This document shows positions 33,237 through 41,033 of a DNA stretch of 55,660 nt, piece after piece. The translations under genes were made by a program, and so were the position numbers. The notes beneath the pieces were generated by a model, which was not told the DNA's origin, ran no database searches, and saw only the letters and a program-made list of their open reading frames with translations. Origin of the DNA: JAZDLC01 sp043802345 (GTDB lineage Bacteria; Planctomycetota; B15-G4; JADJEK01); the NCBI GenBank assembly GCA_043802345.1, contig JAZDLC010000258.1, positions 1-55,660 of the forward strand, in the 5' to 3' direction. Every line of letters starts with the position of its first letter. Position 1 is the stretch's first letter.

Positions 33237-35288
33237 TTGAAGAGCCTGCGCTTTCGGGCCGCCGCCGGTCGTCCAGCATTGCATGAACTCCTCACCCTGG
33301 CCTGGCGGCACTCCCTTGCGGATCAACGGCGGGCGGCCCTGCTCTCCGACTCGGTTCGGGTGGCGCACAGAATCGAGCGCGACGGACAGTTCCGGGTGCC
33401 GCCAGGAACCCTGGTGACCGCCTCCGTTTCCCGGGGAGAGGCCGTTCCCGCTCCGCCCGGGATCGACATCCTCCAGAGGGGAGCGGACTTCTGTGTGGTC
33501 GACAAGCCGGCCGGTTGGCCGAGCCTGCCCGCGACGCCCGGGGGAAGGAGCGCGCGCGCCCTGGTGGCGAACATCCTGAACCTGCCGGAGGAGAGCGTCT
33601 GGCCCTGCCACCGACTCGACGGGGATGTCTCGGGAGCGTGGCTCCTCGCCCTCACGCAGGAGGCTGCCTCGAGGCTGTCTGTCGCCTTTCAGGAAGGGCG
33701 GGTCCAGAAGGAGTACCGGGCCCTCGTGCCCGCCCCGTCCTTCTCCTCGGGACGATTCCTGGCCGGGATCGATGGCAAGCCTGCCGAGACCCGTTTCGAG
33801 ACCGTCCGTGACCTGGGACCGATCTCGGAGCTTTCCCTGTCACCGGTCACGGGCCGAACCCATCAACTGCGGATCCACCTGGCGGAGGCAGGCAGCCCGA
33901 TTCTGGGAGATCCCCTGTATGGAGGAGTCGCCCTCGCCGGCGGCCTGCGCCTCCGCAGCCGCCGAATCGCCATCGAGAGCGAGGGGATCGATGCGGTCCA
34001 GCCGGAACCGCGGGCGTTTGTTCCGCCGGGCGATCCGGCCGCCCTGTTCCCCGATCAGCGGAAGGTCGCCAGCATTCAGGTCTCCGACGCCACCATCTCC
34101 GCGCTGACGCGCGGCCATCCCTGGATTCTGACCGACAGCGAGACGGACGACCTGGGAGGATTCTTGCCGGGCACCCGCGCCACGATTCACTCCGCGAGCA
34201 GGAGCGACCCCGGCAGTTTCCTGATCGAAGGTCCGGGTCGCATCGCCGCCAGGCGCTGGACGGAGCCGAACGAAGGAGCGGACGGCCCGGACATCGGCCA
34301 GCGGGTCGCCTCCGCACTGGTCCGTCGCAAGGGGCTTCTCGGAAAGCTGCATGTCACCAGCGCGCTGCGCCTGATCCATGGCGAGGCGGACCGGCTTCCG
34401 GGACTGATGGTCGATCTCCTGGCCGGCCAGCTCCGCGTGCTCCTGGTCGGACGCTCCGCCGAACCCCTTGTGCCGGCGGTGCTCGCGGCCCTGAACCGGG
34501 ACCTCCCTGCCTGGATCGACGAGCCTCTGGCCGCGGTCCTGGTCCGCCACCCTCCCTCGCCGGCGAAGGGCGAATTCACCCGCGTCATTCCTCTTCAGGG
34601 CGAGCCCGGTCCGGAGCCGTTCCTGGTGCGGGAGCGAGGGCTCCAGTTCTGGGTGCGGAGCGGGCTCCACGAACCGGCCCGTTCCCGCCCTGGCGTCGAT
34701 CTCTATCTCGACCAGCGCATGAACCGGCAGCGAATCGCCGACCAGATCGAGAGGCGGGGCGGCGGGAACTGGCTCAATCTCTTCGCCCATACCGGCGCCT
34801 TCTCGGTCGCCGCCCTGGCCGCCGGGGCGGCCGCGGTCACCAGCGTCGACCTGTCCGCGGCCTACCTGGCGATTCTGGGCCGGAACCTGGAGGCGAACCG
34901 GCTGGAGTCCAGCCGGCACCTCATGCTGAAGCTCGACTCGCGCCGCTACCTGGAGCGACTGAAGCCGAAGCAGCGCTTCGACGGGATCATCCTCGATCCC
35001 CCCACCGCGGCCGCCGGCGGCAAGCGCTTCTGGTCCCAGAAAAAGGAACTGGGCGAGCTGATCTCCCTTTGCCTTCCCCGCCTCGCGCCAGGCGGCTGCC
35101 TGCTGGTCTGCCGCAACGAGCATCGCGCCCGCGGCCCGCTCCAGGATGTCGTCAGCCAGGCCGCGGCCCAGTCAAGGACCACTCTGGACTCTCTCAAACC
35201 CGCCGACCCCTCTCCCGACTTTCCAAACCTGCGCGGGTTCCCCGAGGGGCGCGCGTTCGAGGGGATCCTGGCCACCGTGCGGGGCTAG
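33237..35288 (+). CDS. RluA-type pseudouridine synthase fused to RlmI-type SAM methyltransferase
   Basis: 683 residues from TTG 33237. Residues ~70-245 are an RluA-family pseudouridine synthase: CVVDKPAGWPSLP, HRLDGDVSG with catalytic D128, and GRTHQLRIHLAE near 206. Residues ~270-683 match RlmI/RlmK-type methyltransferases: a PUA-like entry (TRGHPWILTDSE), RLIHGEADRLPGLMVD, DLYLDQRMNR, the SAM motif LNLFAHTGAFSVAALAAGA near 512-530, and DGIILDPPTAA near 582-592. Both active sites look complete. In most bacteria these are separate enzymes that modify rRNA (or tRNA). No S4 domain was recognised at the N-terminus. The start follows the PpiC-like stop by 9 bases. Confidence 0.85.
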   Translation: MKSLRFRAAAGRPALHELLTLAWRHSLADQRRAALLSDSVRVAHRIERDGQFRVPPGTLVTASVSRGEAVPAPPGIDILQRGADFCVVDKPAGWPSLPATPGGRSARALVANILNLPEESVWPCHRLDGDVSGAWLLALTQEAASRLSVAFQEGRVQKEYRALVPAPSFSSGRFLAGIDGKPAETRFETVRDLGPISELSLSPVTGRTHQLRIHLAEAGSPILGDPLYGGVALAGGLRLRSRRIAIESEGIDAVQPEPRAFVPPGDPAALFPDQRKVASIQVSDATISALTRGHPWILTDSETDDLGGFLPGTRATIHSASRSDPGSFLIEGPGRIAARRWTEPNEGADGPDIGQRVASALVRRKGLLGKLHVTSALRLIHGEADRLPGLMVDLLAGQLRVLLVGRSAEPLVPAVLAALNRDLPAWIDEPLAAVLVRHPPSPAKGEFTRVIPLQGEPGPEPFLVRERGLQFWVRSGLHEPARSRPGVDLYLDQRMNRQRIADQIERRGGGNWLNLFAHTGAFSVAALAAGAAAVTSVDLSAAYLAILGRNLEANRLESSRHLMLKLDSRRYLERLKPKQRFDGIILDPPTAAAGGKRFWSQKKELGELISLCLPRLAPGGCLLVCRNEHRARGPLQDVVSQAAAQSRTTLDSLKPADPSPDFPNLRGFPEGRAFEGILATVRG

Positions 35289-35295
35289 CCCGGAC

Positions 35296-36489
35296 CTACC
35301 CGCCCGACTTCCAGGGGGAGTACCCCTCGATCACGAACGGCGGAGAGCGCTCGATATCCTGGTAGGCGTCGTAGTACGGCGTGACGATCGCTTCCTTGAT
35401 GAACTCCGGTTCGGTCTGCGCCGGATCGTACGTCACGCGGACCGGCGCGAACCCCGGCCCGGGCCAGGCCTCCAGCTTGACGTAGCCGGGCAGCATCAGG
35501 ATGTCATCCCGGAAGAGGAAGTAGGTCAGCAGCGTCGCGCTGCCGCGGCAGGTCACGCCCTCGATCCGGAGGTCGATCGACGCGGTGACGGCGGGCGGAT
35601 CCCCCTTCTCCTTGACGAACGCCGGCAGCGGGAAGAGCTGGGCCGAGGCGACCACCACCGCCGTCACCAGGACCAGTACCGACGCCACCGCCGTCTTCGG
35701 CCAGTGCCGCCGCGCCGGTCCCGGCACGCTGAAGGTGAGCGCGCCCTTCTTGCGCGAGGGACACGAGGCCACGCAGGTCTGGCACCCGGTGCAGCGGGCC
35801 GCCGTGACATCACCCGCCTTCATGACCGCGATGTTCATCGGGCAGACCTGCTCGCAGAAGCCGCAGTCGTTGCATGCCTGCTCGTCCTTCCGGATCCGGA
35901 AGAGGCCGAAGCGGGAGAACGGATTCATCACCGCCGCCAGCGGACAGAGCCACCGGCAGAACGGAACCGTCGTGAACAGGCCTCCCACGAGAATGCCGCC
36001 AGCGACGAGGTACGCCCAGAAGGTGATGTCCTCGCCGTGGCGGCTGAGCAGGGCGTAGCACGGGTCGGCCGCGCGAAAGTGCAGCTCACCCGCCCTCCAG
36101 GTGATCCAGAGGATCAGGGCCAGCACGCCATATTTGAGCAGGCCGAGGACGGCATCGACCGCGCGCGGCACGCGGTGCGGCTTCAATCCCACCATCCCCC
36201 CCGCCTTGCCGACCCACTCCGTGATCGCCCCGATCGGACAGGCGTAGCCGCAGAAGGCGCGGCGCAGGAGGAAGAGGCTGAGGATCACCCCGAAAAGCGC
36301 GAAGAAGTTCGACACGCCGAGAGAACAGATCATGGTCCCCTCGGTGACGTAGGTGTAGATCGCCTCCACACCCCCGAACGGGCACCAGCGCTCGGCGTTC
36401 CCCATCACCACGAAGACCCCGATCAGGGTCACGGCCAAAAAGCCGATCTGTGTCAGTCGGCGTGGTTCGTTCCAGGGAGATCTTCGCAT
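35296..36489 (-). CDS. Membrane polyferredoxin (NapH/FixG-like) with C-terminal HMA-like domain
   Basis: 397 residues. Membrane spans carry the family Cys motifs: WCPFGG, CGYACPIGAITEW and CRWLCPLAAVM. A cytoplasmic pair of 4Fe-4S sites comes next (CNDCGFCEQVCPMNI and CTGCQTCVASCPS). After another span (~275-295), residues ~305-380 resemble a heavy-metal-associated fold: strand IDLRIEGVTC, a helix, VKLEAWPGPGFAPVRVTYD, a helix and a last strand. Only one Cys is kept in the place of CxxC. It probably passes electrons across the membrane. It lies downstream of a Cys-tailed TPR protein and may be co-transcribed with it. Confidence 0.8.
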   Translation of the reverse strand: MRRSPWNEPRRLTQIGFLAVTLIGVFVVMGNAERWCPFGGVEAIYTYVTEGTMICSLGVSNFFALFGVILSLFLLRRAFCGYACPIGAITEWVGKAGGMVGLKPHRVPRAVDAVLGLLKYGVLALILWITWRAGELHFRAADPCYALLSRHGEDITFWAYLVAGGILVGGLFTTVPFCRWLCPLAAVMNPFSRFGLFRIRKDEQACNDCGFCEQVCPMNIAVMKAGDVTAARCTGCQTCVASCPSRKKGALTFSVPGPARRHWPKTAVASVLVLVTAVVVASAQLFPLPAFVKEKGDPPAVTASIDLRIEGVTCRGSATLLTYFLFRDDILMLPGYVKLEAWPGPGFAPVRVTYDPAQTEPEFIKEAIVTPYYDAYQDIERSPPFVIEGYSPWKSGG

Positions 36490-36498
36490 CGATCCGTC

Positions 36499-36532
36499 AG
36501 GGAGCTGCCGGCCGGACAGCCGGCAGCTCCCT
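36499..36532 (-). terminator. GC-rich 14-bp hairpin between TPR and polyferredoxin genes
   Basis: Perfect 14-base inverted repeat (agggagctgccggc at 36499-36512 against 36519-36532) with a 6-base loop. It lies between the TPR stop and the polyferredoxin start, 10 bases from that start. No T-run follows, so it is not a classical terminator; it could attenuate, protect mRNA ends or block the ribosome site. Confidence 0.45.
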
Positions 36533-36566
36533 CAGCAGGCTGGCTCGGGAACCGTGGAGACCGTTG

Positions 36567-37433
36567 TCAGGGCTTCGCCTCGCCCTCGCAACCACCCTTC
36601 GACGGGCAGGAGCCGCAGTCGCCGCCGGAGCTGCAGGCCGACTCCTTCACCTTCGACTTGGTCTTCAGGACCATCTCGAAGTTCGCGTCCGCCGGCAGGG
36701 CCGCGAACTCGGGCGTGTTCTTGACGAAGTCCTTGAACGACGCGCTCGCCATCGGGGCGGTCGACTCAATCGCGGTCGTCAGGGTGGCCATGCCTCCGTC
36801 GACGTCGCCGCACAGCACCTTCAGGCGCGCCACGTCGTACATGAAGCGCGGGCTCGATCCCTCCGGAACGTCAATCTCACCAGCGAGCGCCTTCGCCTCA
36901 TCGACCTTCTTCAGCCGGCCGAGCGCGATCCCCTTCAGGATCTTCACATGATCACCCATCTCCTCGTCGGAAAAGGGCGCCAGTACCTCGACCGCCTCGG
37001 CGTTCCTCTCGAGGATCAGCAGCGCGTCGACCAGCAGCGTCGCCGAGCCGACCGTGTTCTTCCGCGAGTGCATCTCGCGCGCGATCTTCTCGAGTTCGCC
37101 GTAGAGGTGGTTCTTGTAGTAGAAGTTCTTGAGCGCGTTCGCCGTGCTCGCCCACTTCTCGGCGTCCTGCTCGCTCTCGATCGCCTCGCGCATGGCGATC
37201 ATCCGCTTCACGAGCATGTAGTTCTGGCGGTACTCGGCGTTCTTCTCGTCCGCCGAGGCGGCGTTCGAGTAGGCGTTCAGCGCGGCCTCGAAGTCTCCCT
37301 GCTGCAGCAGCTCCTGCCCCTTGGCAAAGGCCTGCGCCGCGTTGTCGGCACCGGCCTCTTCCGCGGCGAACACGCCGGGGGCGGCGAAGAGGGAAAAGGC
37401 AAGTCCGGCAATGATCAATCGCATGGGTGTCAT
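36567..37433 (-). CDS. Exported TPR protein with Cys-rich tail
   Basis: 288 residues from ATG 37433, chosen for GAGGA six bases upstream and the signal peptide it starts (MTPMRLIIAGLAFSLFAAP). Residues ~25-250 are TPR-like helical repeats (AFAKGQELLQQGDFEAALNA, LVDALLILERNAEAVEVL, GIALGRLKKVDEAKALAGE). The last 25 residues hold five Cys in a Gly/Ser/Lys-rich tail (ACSSGGDCGSCPSKGGC). The tail could bind metal or form disulfides. It precedes the polyferredoxin with a hairpin between them, suggesting a linked redox or metal function; this is inference. Confidence 0.72.
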   Translation of the reverse strand: MTPMRLIIAGLAFSLFAAPGVFAAEEAGADNAAQAFAKGQELLQQGDFEAALNAYSNAASADEKNAEYRQNYMLVKRMIAMREAIESEQDAEKWASTANALKNFYYKNHLYGELEKIAREMHSRKNTVGSATLLVDALLILERNAEAVEVLAPFSDEEMGDHVKILKGIALGRLKKVDEAKALAGEIDVPEGSSPRFMYDVARLKVLCGDVDGGMATLTTAIESTAPMASASFKDFVKNTPEFAALPADANFEMVLKTKSKVKESACSSGGDCGSCPSKGGCEGEAKP

Positions 37434-37627
37434 CGGTTTCCTCGAAGCTTTGGAGTGGTTCAGAGGGGACGATTCTAGCAGCTTCTCCACAGGGCATGAA
37501 ACATTTCGCCGGATCAACGCGATCCCGTGGATGGAACGACTTTCCACGTTTCACTGGCGACGATGAACGTATTGGCTCCATCCGGCCGAATGGCAACGTC
37601 CAGTGCGAGCCTCATCGTGGGCGGGGT

Positions 37628-37985
37628 TCAGCCCGGCTTCATTCCAGGCCGGTTCATCCCCGGCCGGCCCTCGCGGCGGAGCGACACGCTGCCGAGGGGG
37701 ACCCCTTCGAGGAGGCTGACGCTCTCCTCGAGCCAGGTGGCATTGGGACGCCACCGGTCGCCGCGCGGGAGAACCACCGTCGCGCTCTCCAGGCGGCTCT
37801 CGAACTAGCCGCCCCTGGGACTGCGCCGTGCCTGAGAGGACGTCCGGAGCCGGACTGTCCGGCCCCCTTCCGCCGTCAGGACGAGTTCCTGGGAGCGCGA
37901 GCCGTCGAATTGGATGAATCGGTCCAGAAGAGAGCATTCCGGCCCCCCTCCGGAGAGCCGACCGGTCCGGCTCAACAGCCTCCAC
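37628..37985 (-). pseudogene. Remnant of an unidentified gene, broken by an in-frame TAG
   Basis: In one minus-strand frame, two stretches with strongly C/G-ending codons flank a TAG at 37805-37807. The first reads LLDRFIQFDGSRSQELVLTA and GRTVRL, the second RLESATVVLPRGDRW, WLEESVSLLEGVPLGSVSL, ending at a TGA at 37628. The strand-rich phrases suggest the end of a beta-domain protein (carboxypeptidase-regulatory-like is a guess). No start or 5' part could be found. It may instead be chance coding-like DNA. Confidence 0.35.
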
Positions 37986-38452
37986 CCATCCTGCACTGGA
38001 TGCCCCCCACAGTCCTGAACCAACTCCCTTCGTCTCAAGTGCTGCGACTGTCGCGCGGCGCGGCCTGTGGCCGCAACCCAGAAGAGAGCGGCGCTCCCGA
38101 CCTGGATTGGCAGTCGGCCAAGTGATCGGGGTCGGGGGTGACTGAGTCTCGGTTTGGTGTGAGCGGCATGAGCCTCGGGTCGTGGTGAGGGTTCTGGGTG
38201 GCTCTCGGTCGCGCTTCTTGGGCGGGCCTGGCTGGGGAGGGGGACGTGCGCGCTCGGGGCGCGACGAACGGGGGGTGTCCTGCTGGCGGGGAAGGCGAGT
38301 GGTGGCGTGCGGGTTTGGAGAATGATGGGTCCAGGGTGACTCCTGGTTCGGGTTCTTCCTGGCCCGCCCGGGAAGCGCGACCGAGAGCTACTGCATCGTT
38401 CTTCTGGAGTCTGCGGGCTGCCGGACTGCTTCGTCCGGAGCACCGTTGCGGA
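37986..38452. other. Gene-poor stretch containing a long inverted repeat
   Basis: Longer frames here lack signal or motif support in either strand. The + strand becomes noticeably G/T-rich. The main content is the inverted repeat at 38201-38388, listed separately. Confidence 0.5.
38201..38388. repeat. 188-base element bounded by 31-base inverted repeats
   Basis: Left arm 38201-38231 and right arm 38358-38388 are reverse complements at 28 of 31 positions; the shared core starts gctctcggtcgcgcttc and continues into gggcgggcc. 126 bases lie between, with no open frame of note. This could be a MITE-like non-autonomous element, a REP/BIME-type repeat or a structured RNA/terminator. No clear target-site duplication was seen. 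Confidence 0.6.
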
Positions 38453-38884
38453 TCATGACATAAACAGAAGGTACGACCCGATGACCACACCTCCCTGATC
38501 GTAGAGGACGAACTCGAAGTACATGTGTCGCCCGCAGAGCACTTCTCCATGGTCCTCGCGGGTCACAGTGAACGCATCGTACGTTTCCGGAGTGCCTTTG
38601 CCCTTGCTTGCGCAGTCGCGAACACACCAGGCATAGAACCCTGCCGATTCGGTGAGAAATGACACCTCGCCTTGCTGGGCCGGCCTTCCGTTCTTCGCTC
38701 TGACTTCGGCTCTGGTACTTCCAGGAGGGTACGTGTCGGCCAGATCGGTGGCGAAATGCTGGTTCAATCTCTCCCATCGCTGCTCAGCGGTCAGGCAACC
38801 GATCTGGATGAGTGCGAGCAGCATGAGGGCGAGACACACCAGGTGGCGGAGGCATCCGGCGGTGACTCTTGGGTGGTCTGACAT
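38453..38884 (-). CDS. Small exported protein, probable lipoprotein
   Basis: 143 residues with GGGAGGA nine bases before the ATG. The hydrophobic signal stretch LVCLALMLLALIQIGC ends in a possible lipobox, but Gln at -3 is unusual, so lipidation is uncertain. The mature part has ATDLADTYPPGSTRAEVRAKNG, faintly like the BamE/SmpA turn, then FYAWCVRDCAS, and strands near the end (MYFEFVLYDQGGVVIGSYLL). Function unknown. It diverges from the sulfatase-like gene. Confidence 0.6.
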   Translation of the reverse strand: MSDHPRVTAGCLRHLVCLALMLLALIQIGCLTAEQRWERLNQHFATDLADTYPPGSTRAEVRAKNGRPAQQGEVSFLTESAGFYAWCVRDCASKGKGTPETYDAFTVTREDHGEVLCGRHMYFEFVLYDQGGVVIGSYLLFMS

Positions 38885-39016
38885 TCGCGCTTCCTCCCGA
38901 TTCGCTCCCTGTCCGTCGCTGGGGTGAAGCCGAATCTGGCACGGGAGGGGTTGGGATTCAAGGCGGTTGTCGTGGGGACGGGCGTCCTGGATTCCGAGGT
39001 CTCGTCACCTTGTCTT

Positions 39017-39044
39017 TTGGGTCGGGCTGGTCCGGGCCTACAAT
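39017..39044 (+). promoter_or_regulatory. Sigma70-like, probably leaderless promoter for the sulfatase-like gene
   Basis: TTGGGT (39017-39022), 16 bases, TACAAT (39039-39044), then seven bases (cggcgtg) to the ATG at 39052. The start of transcription would coincide with the start codon. No Shine-Dalgarno sequence is present. Confidence 0.5.
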
Positions 39045-39051
39045 CGGCGTG

Positions 39052-41016
39052 ATGAACAGTGAACCTTCCCGGATCGGGCTGGCCTTGCGGTGCCTGGGCG
39101 CTGCTTCCGTGGCGGCGCTGGTGGTGGCGGTGGCTGAGGTCTGCCTGGCTGTCGCCGGCGGGAATGCGTTGTTGGGGGCGGTTCCGGCTTCTGAGCGGGT
39201 CGCGTACCTGCTGCTGGTGGTGGCGGTCTTTTGGGTGATCGCGGTGCCGGCGGCGGTGGTCGGGTTCGTCGTGTCGCTGGTTCGGGCCAGGGTTGGGGTG
39301 GCGGTGGCGGCGCTGTTGCCGTGCCTGTTGGTCGCGGAGGCGGCGTGGCGGGCGGCGGGGGATCTGCGCGGGGGGATGGCGCAGGTCCTGGCGGGGATTG
39401 CGTTGGGAGCCGGGGTGGTGCTGGGGGCGCTGTTCTGGTGGCGGCCGTTGCTGATTTCGGGGCGCGGCGCTCTAGGCATGGTGGGTGCTGGAGTGTTGCT
39501 GTTCGTCTGTCTGCGGCTGGTTCCCTTGGGGCCAGGGGAGGTGGAGTCCGGGGAGGCGGTGTTGGAGGCTCCGGCTGGGTTGCCGGTGAATTCGGTGGCG
39601 CCGGTGAGGAACCTGCTGGTGCTGCTGGTCGACACGCTGCGGGCGGACCATCTCGGGTGTTACGGCTACCCGCGGCAGACGAGTCCGCGGATGGATGCCT
39701 GCGCGCTCGAGGGGACTCTGTTCGAGAACGCGGCAACGCCGAAGGCGAAGACCTCTCCGGCGGTCGCGTCGCTGTTCACCGGCACCTGGCCGAGAACTCA
39801 CCGGGTGCTGGCGACCCAGTACGAGCTGGTCGGCGAGAATGTCACTCTGGCCGAGACGTTGAAGGAGTCCGGGTTCACGACGTTCGGAGTGAGCGCCAAT
39901 CCGAACGTCACCACTCCCTTCGGCTTCGGTCAGGGTTTTGACGAGTTCTGGTACGTGGGGAAGGTCCAGACGCAGGACGGGAGGAGGATTGGCAGCCATG
40001 CGGGCCGGCTCAGGGACCAGACGATCGCCTGGCTCAAGGAACATCAGGGCGAGCGGTTCTTCGCCTACGTGCACTTCATCGACCCGCACTCGCCCTACAA
40101 TCCGCCCCCGCCCTACCGAACGATGTTCAAGGGAGACGCGCTGGACGGCGAACTCGGTACGCGGGAACTCGAGATCCTGGACGAGAGCTACTTCGACGGC
40201 CTGCATCGGTCAGTGTATTTGCCGGAAGCGGGGCTCGATCTGGACAAGTATGTCCTCCGCTACGATGGGGAAATCCGGTACACGGATGAGGCGATCGGCG
40301 CGATCCTGGACAGTCTCGCGGAGTCCGGCCTCGACGACTCCACGCTCGTGGTGATCACCGCCGACCACGGCGAGTCGAAAACCGAGCATCACTGCTACTT
40401 CAATCACGGCCTGCTGCCGTATGAAGAGCACGTTCACGTTCCGCTCGTCGTCAGAGGTCCGGGCATCCCCGCGGGCCTGCGCAGGCGGGAGCAGGTTTCC
40501 CTGGTCGGCCTCATGCCGACTCTTCTCGACCTGGTCGGCGTGCCGGTGCCGGACCGGGTCGAGGCAGCCTCGTTCGCCGGTCTGCTCGGGCAGGATGTTC
40601 CCACGGTCGAGGGGGAACCGACGCAGATCTCCTCCATCGGGGAGAAGAAGGCGGAGCCCACTCAGGGACTGCGTACGAACCGGTGGAAGTACCTCTTCAA
40701 TCCGGGGGGACGCTCATTGCGAGAGGCCCTGCGATTCGCCAACCTGGCCGTCCCGGGAAGGCGGCTCGCCTTCACGCTGGACGACATCCGCGACTACCAG
40801 CTCGAGGAGGAACTGTACGACCTGAACGCAGATCCTCTGGAACTGACGAACCTCTCCTACCGGAGTGCGGCGATCCGGCAGGGTTTTCATCGTCAGATGG
40901 TGTCGCTCCGGGAGTCGTCCCGTCCGGTGTCCGAGGAGCCCCGAATCCTCGACACGGAGGATTTCAACGCCGAGCTGAGGAACGCGCTCATCCAGCTGGG
41001 CTACGTCGGCAAGTGA
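39052..41016 (+). CDS. Membrane sulfatase-superfamily (alkaline phosphatase fold) enzyme
   Basis: 654 residues from ATG 39052 (upstream open frame has no support). About five hydrophobic spans fill the first ~175 residues. The catalytic domain runs from ~185 on: LVLLVDTLRADHLGCYGY (metal ligands), the nucleophile region AKTSPAVASLFTG, YVHFIDPHSPY, VVITADHGES and HVHVPLVVRGPG. Where sulfatases have CxPSR (Cys/Ser turned to formylglycine), this protein has T234-S-P-A-V: a Thr, and no Arg. A Thr nucleophile is used by lipoteichoic-acid synthase and phosphoethanolamine transferases, so a phospho-group transferase or hydrolase is at least as likely as a sulfatase. The 3' end meets fliN 17 bases away. 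Confidence 0.8.
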   Translation: MNSEPSRIGLALRCLGAASVAALVVAVAEVCLAVAGGNALLGAVPASERVAYLLLVVAVFWVIAVPAAVVGFVVSLVRARVGVAVAALLPCLLVAEAAWRAAGDLRGGMAQVLAGIALGAGVVLGALFWWRPLLISGRGALGMVGAGVLLFVCLRLVPLGPGEVESGEAVLEAPAGLPVNSVAPVRNLLVLLVDTLRADHLGCYGYPRQTSPRMDACALEGTLFENAATPKAKTSPAVASLFTGTWPRTHRVLATQYELVGENVTLAETLKESGFTTFGVSANPNVTTPFGFGQGFDEFWYVGKVQTQDGRRIGSHAGRLRDQTIAWLKEHQGERFFAYVHFIDPHSPYNPPPPYRTMFKGDALDGELGTRELEILDESYFDGLHRSVYLPEAGLDLDKYVLRYDGEIRYTDEAIGAILDSLAESGLDDSTLVVITADHGESKTEHHCYFNHGLLPYEEHVHVPLVVRGPGIPAGLRRREQVSLVGLMPTLLDLVGVPVPDRVEAASFAGLLGQDVPTVEGEPTQISSIGEKKAEPTQGLRTNRWKYLFNPGGRSLREALRFANLAVPGRRLAFTLDDIRDYQLEEELYDLNADPLELTNLSYRSAAIRQGFHRQMVSLRESSRPVSEEPRILDTEDFNAELRNALIQLGYVGK

Positions 41017-41033
41017 CAGAAGCGGGGTTCGGG

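Noticed and set aside
35146..36951. 601-codon + frame across the polyferredoxin gene
   Set aside because: Antisense to five clear Cys motifs and iron-sulfur sites; motif-free itself.
37427..38125. 232-codon + frame in the gene-poor region
   Set aside because: Pro/Arg-rich, no leader or motif; the opposite strand shows a better coding pattern in part of it.
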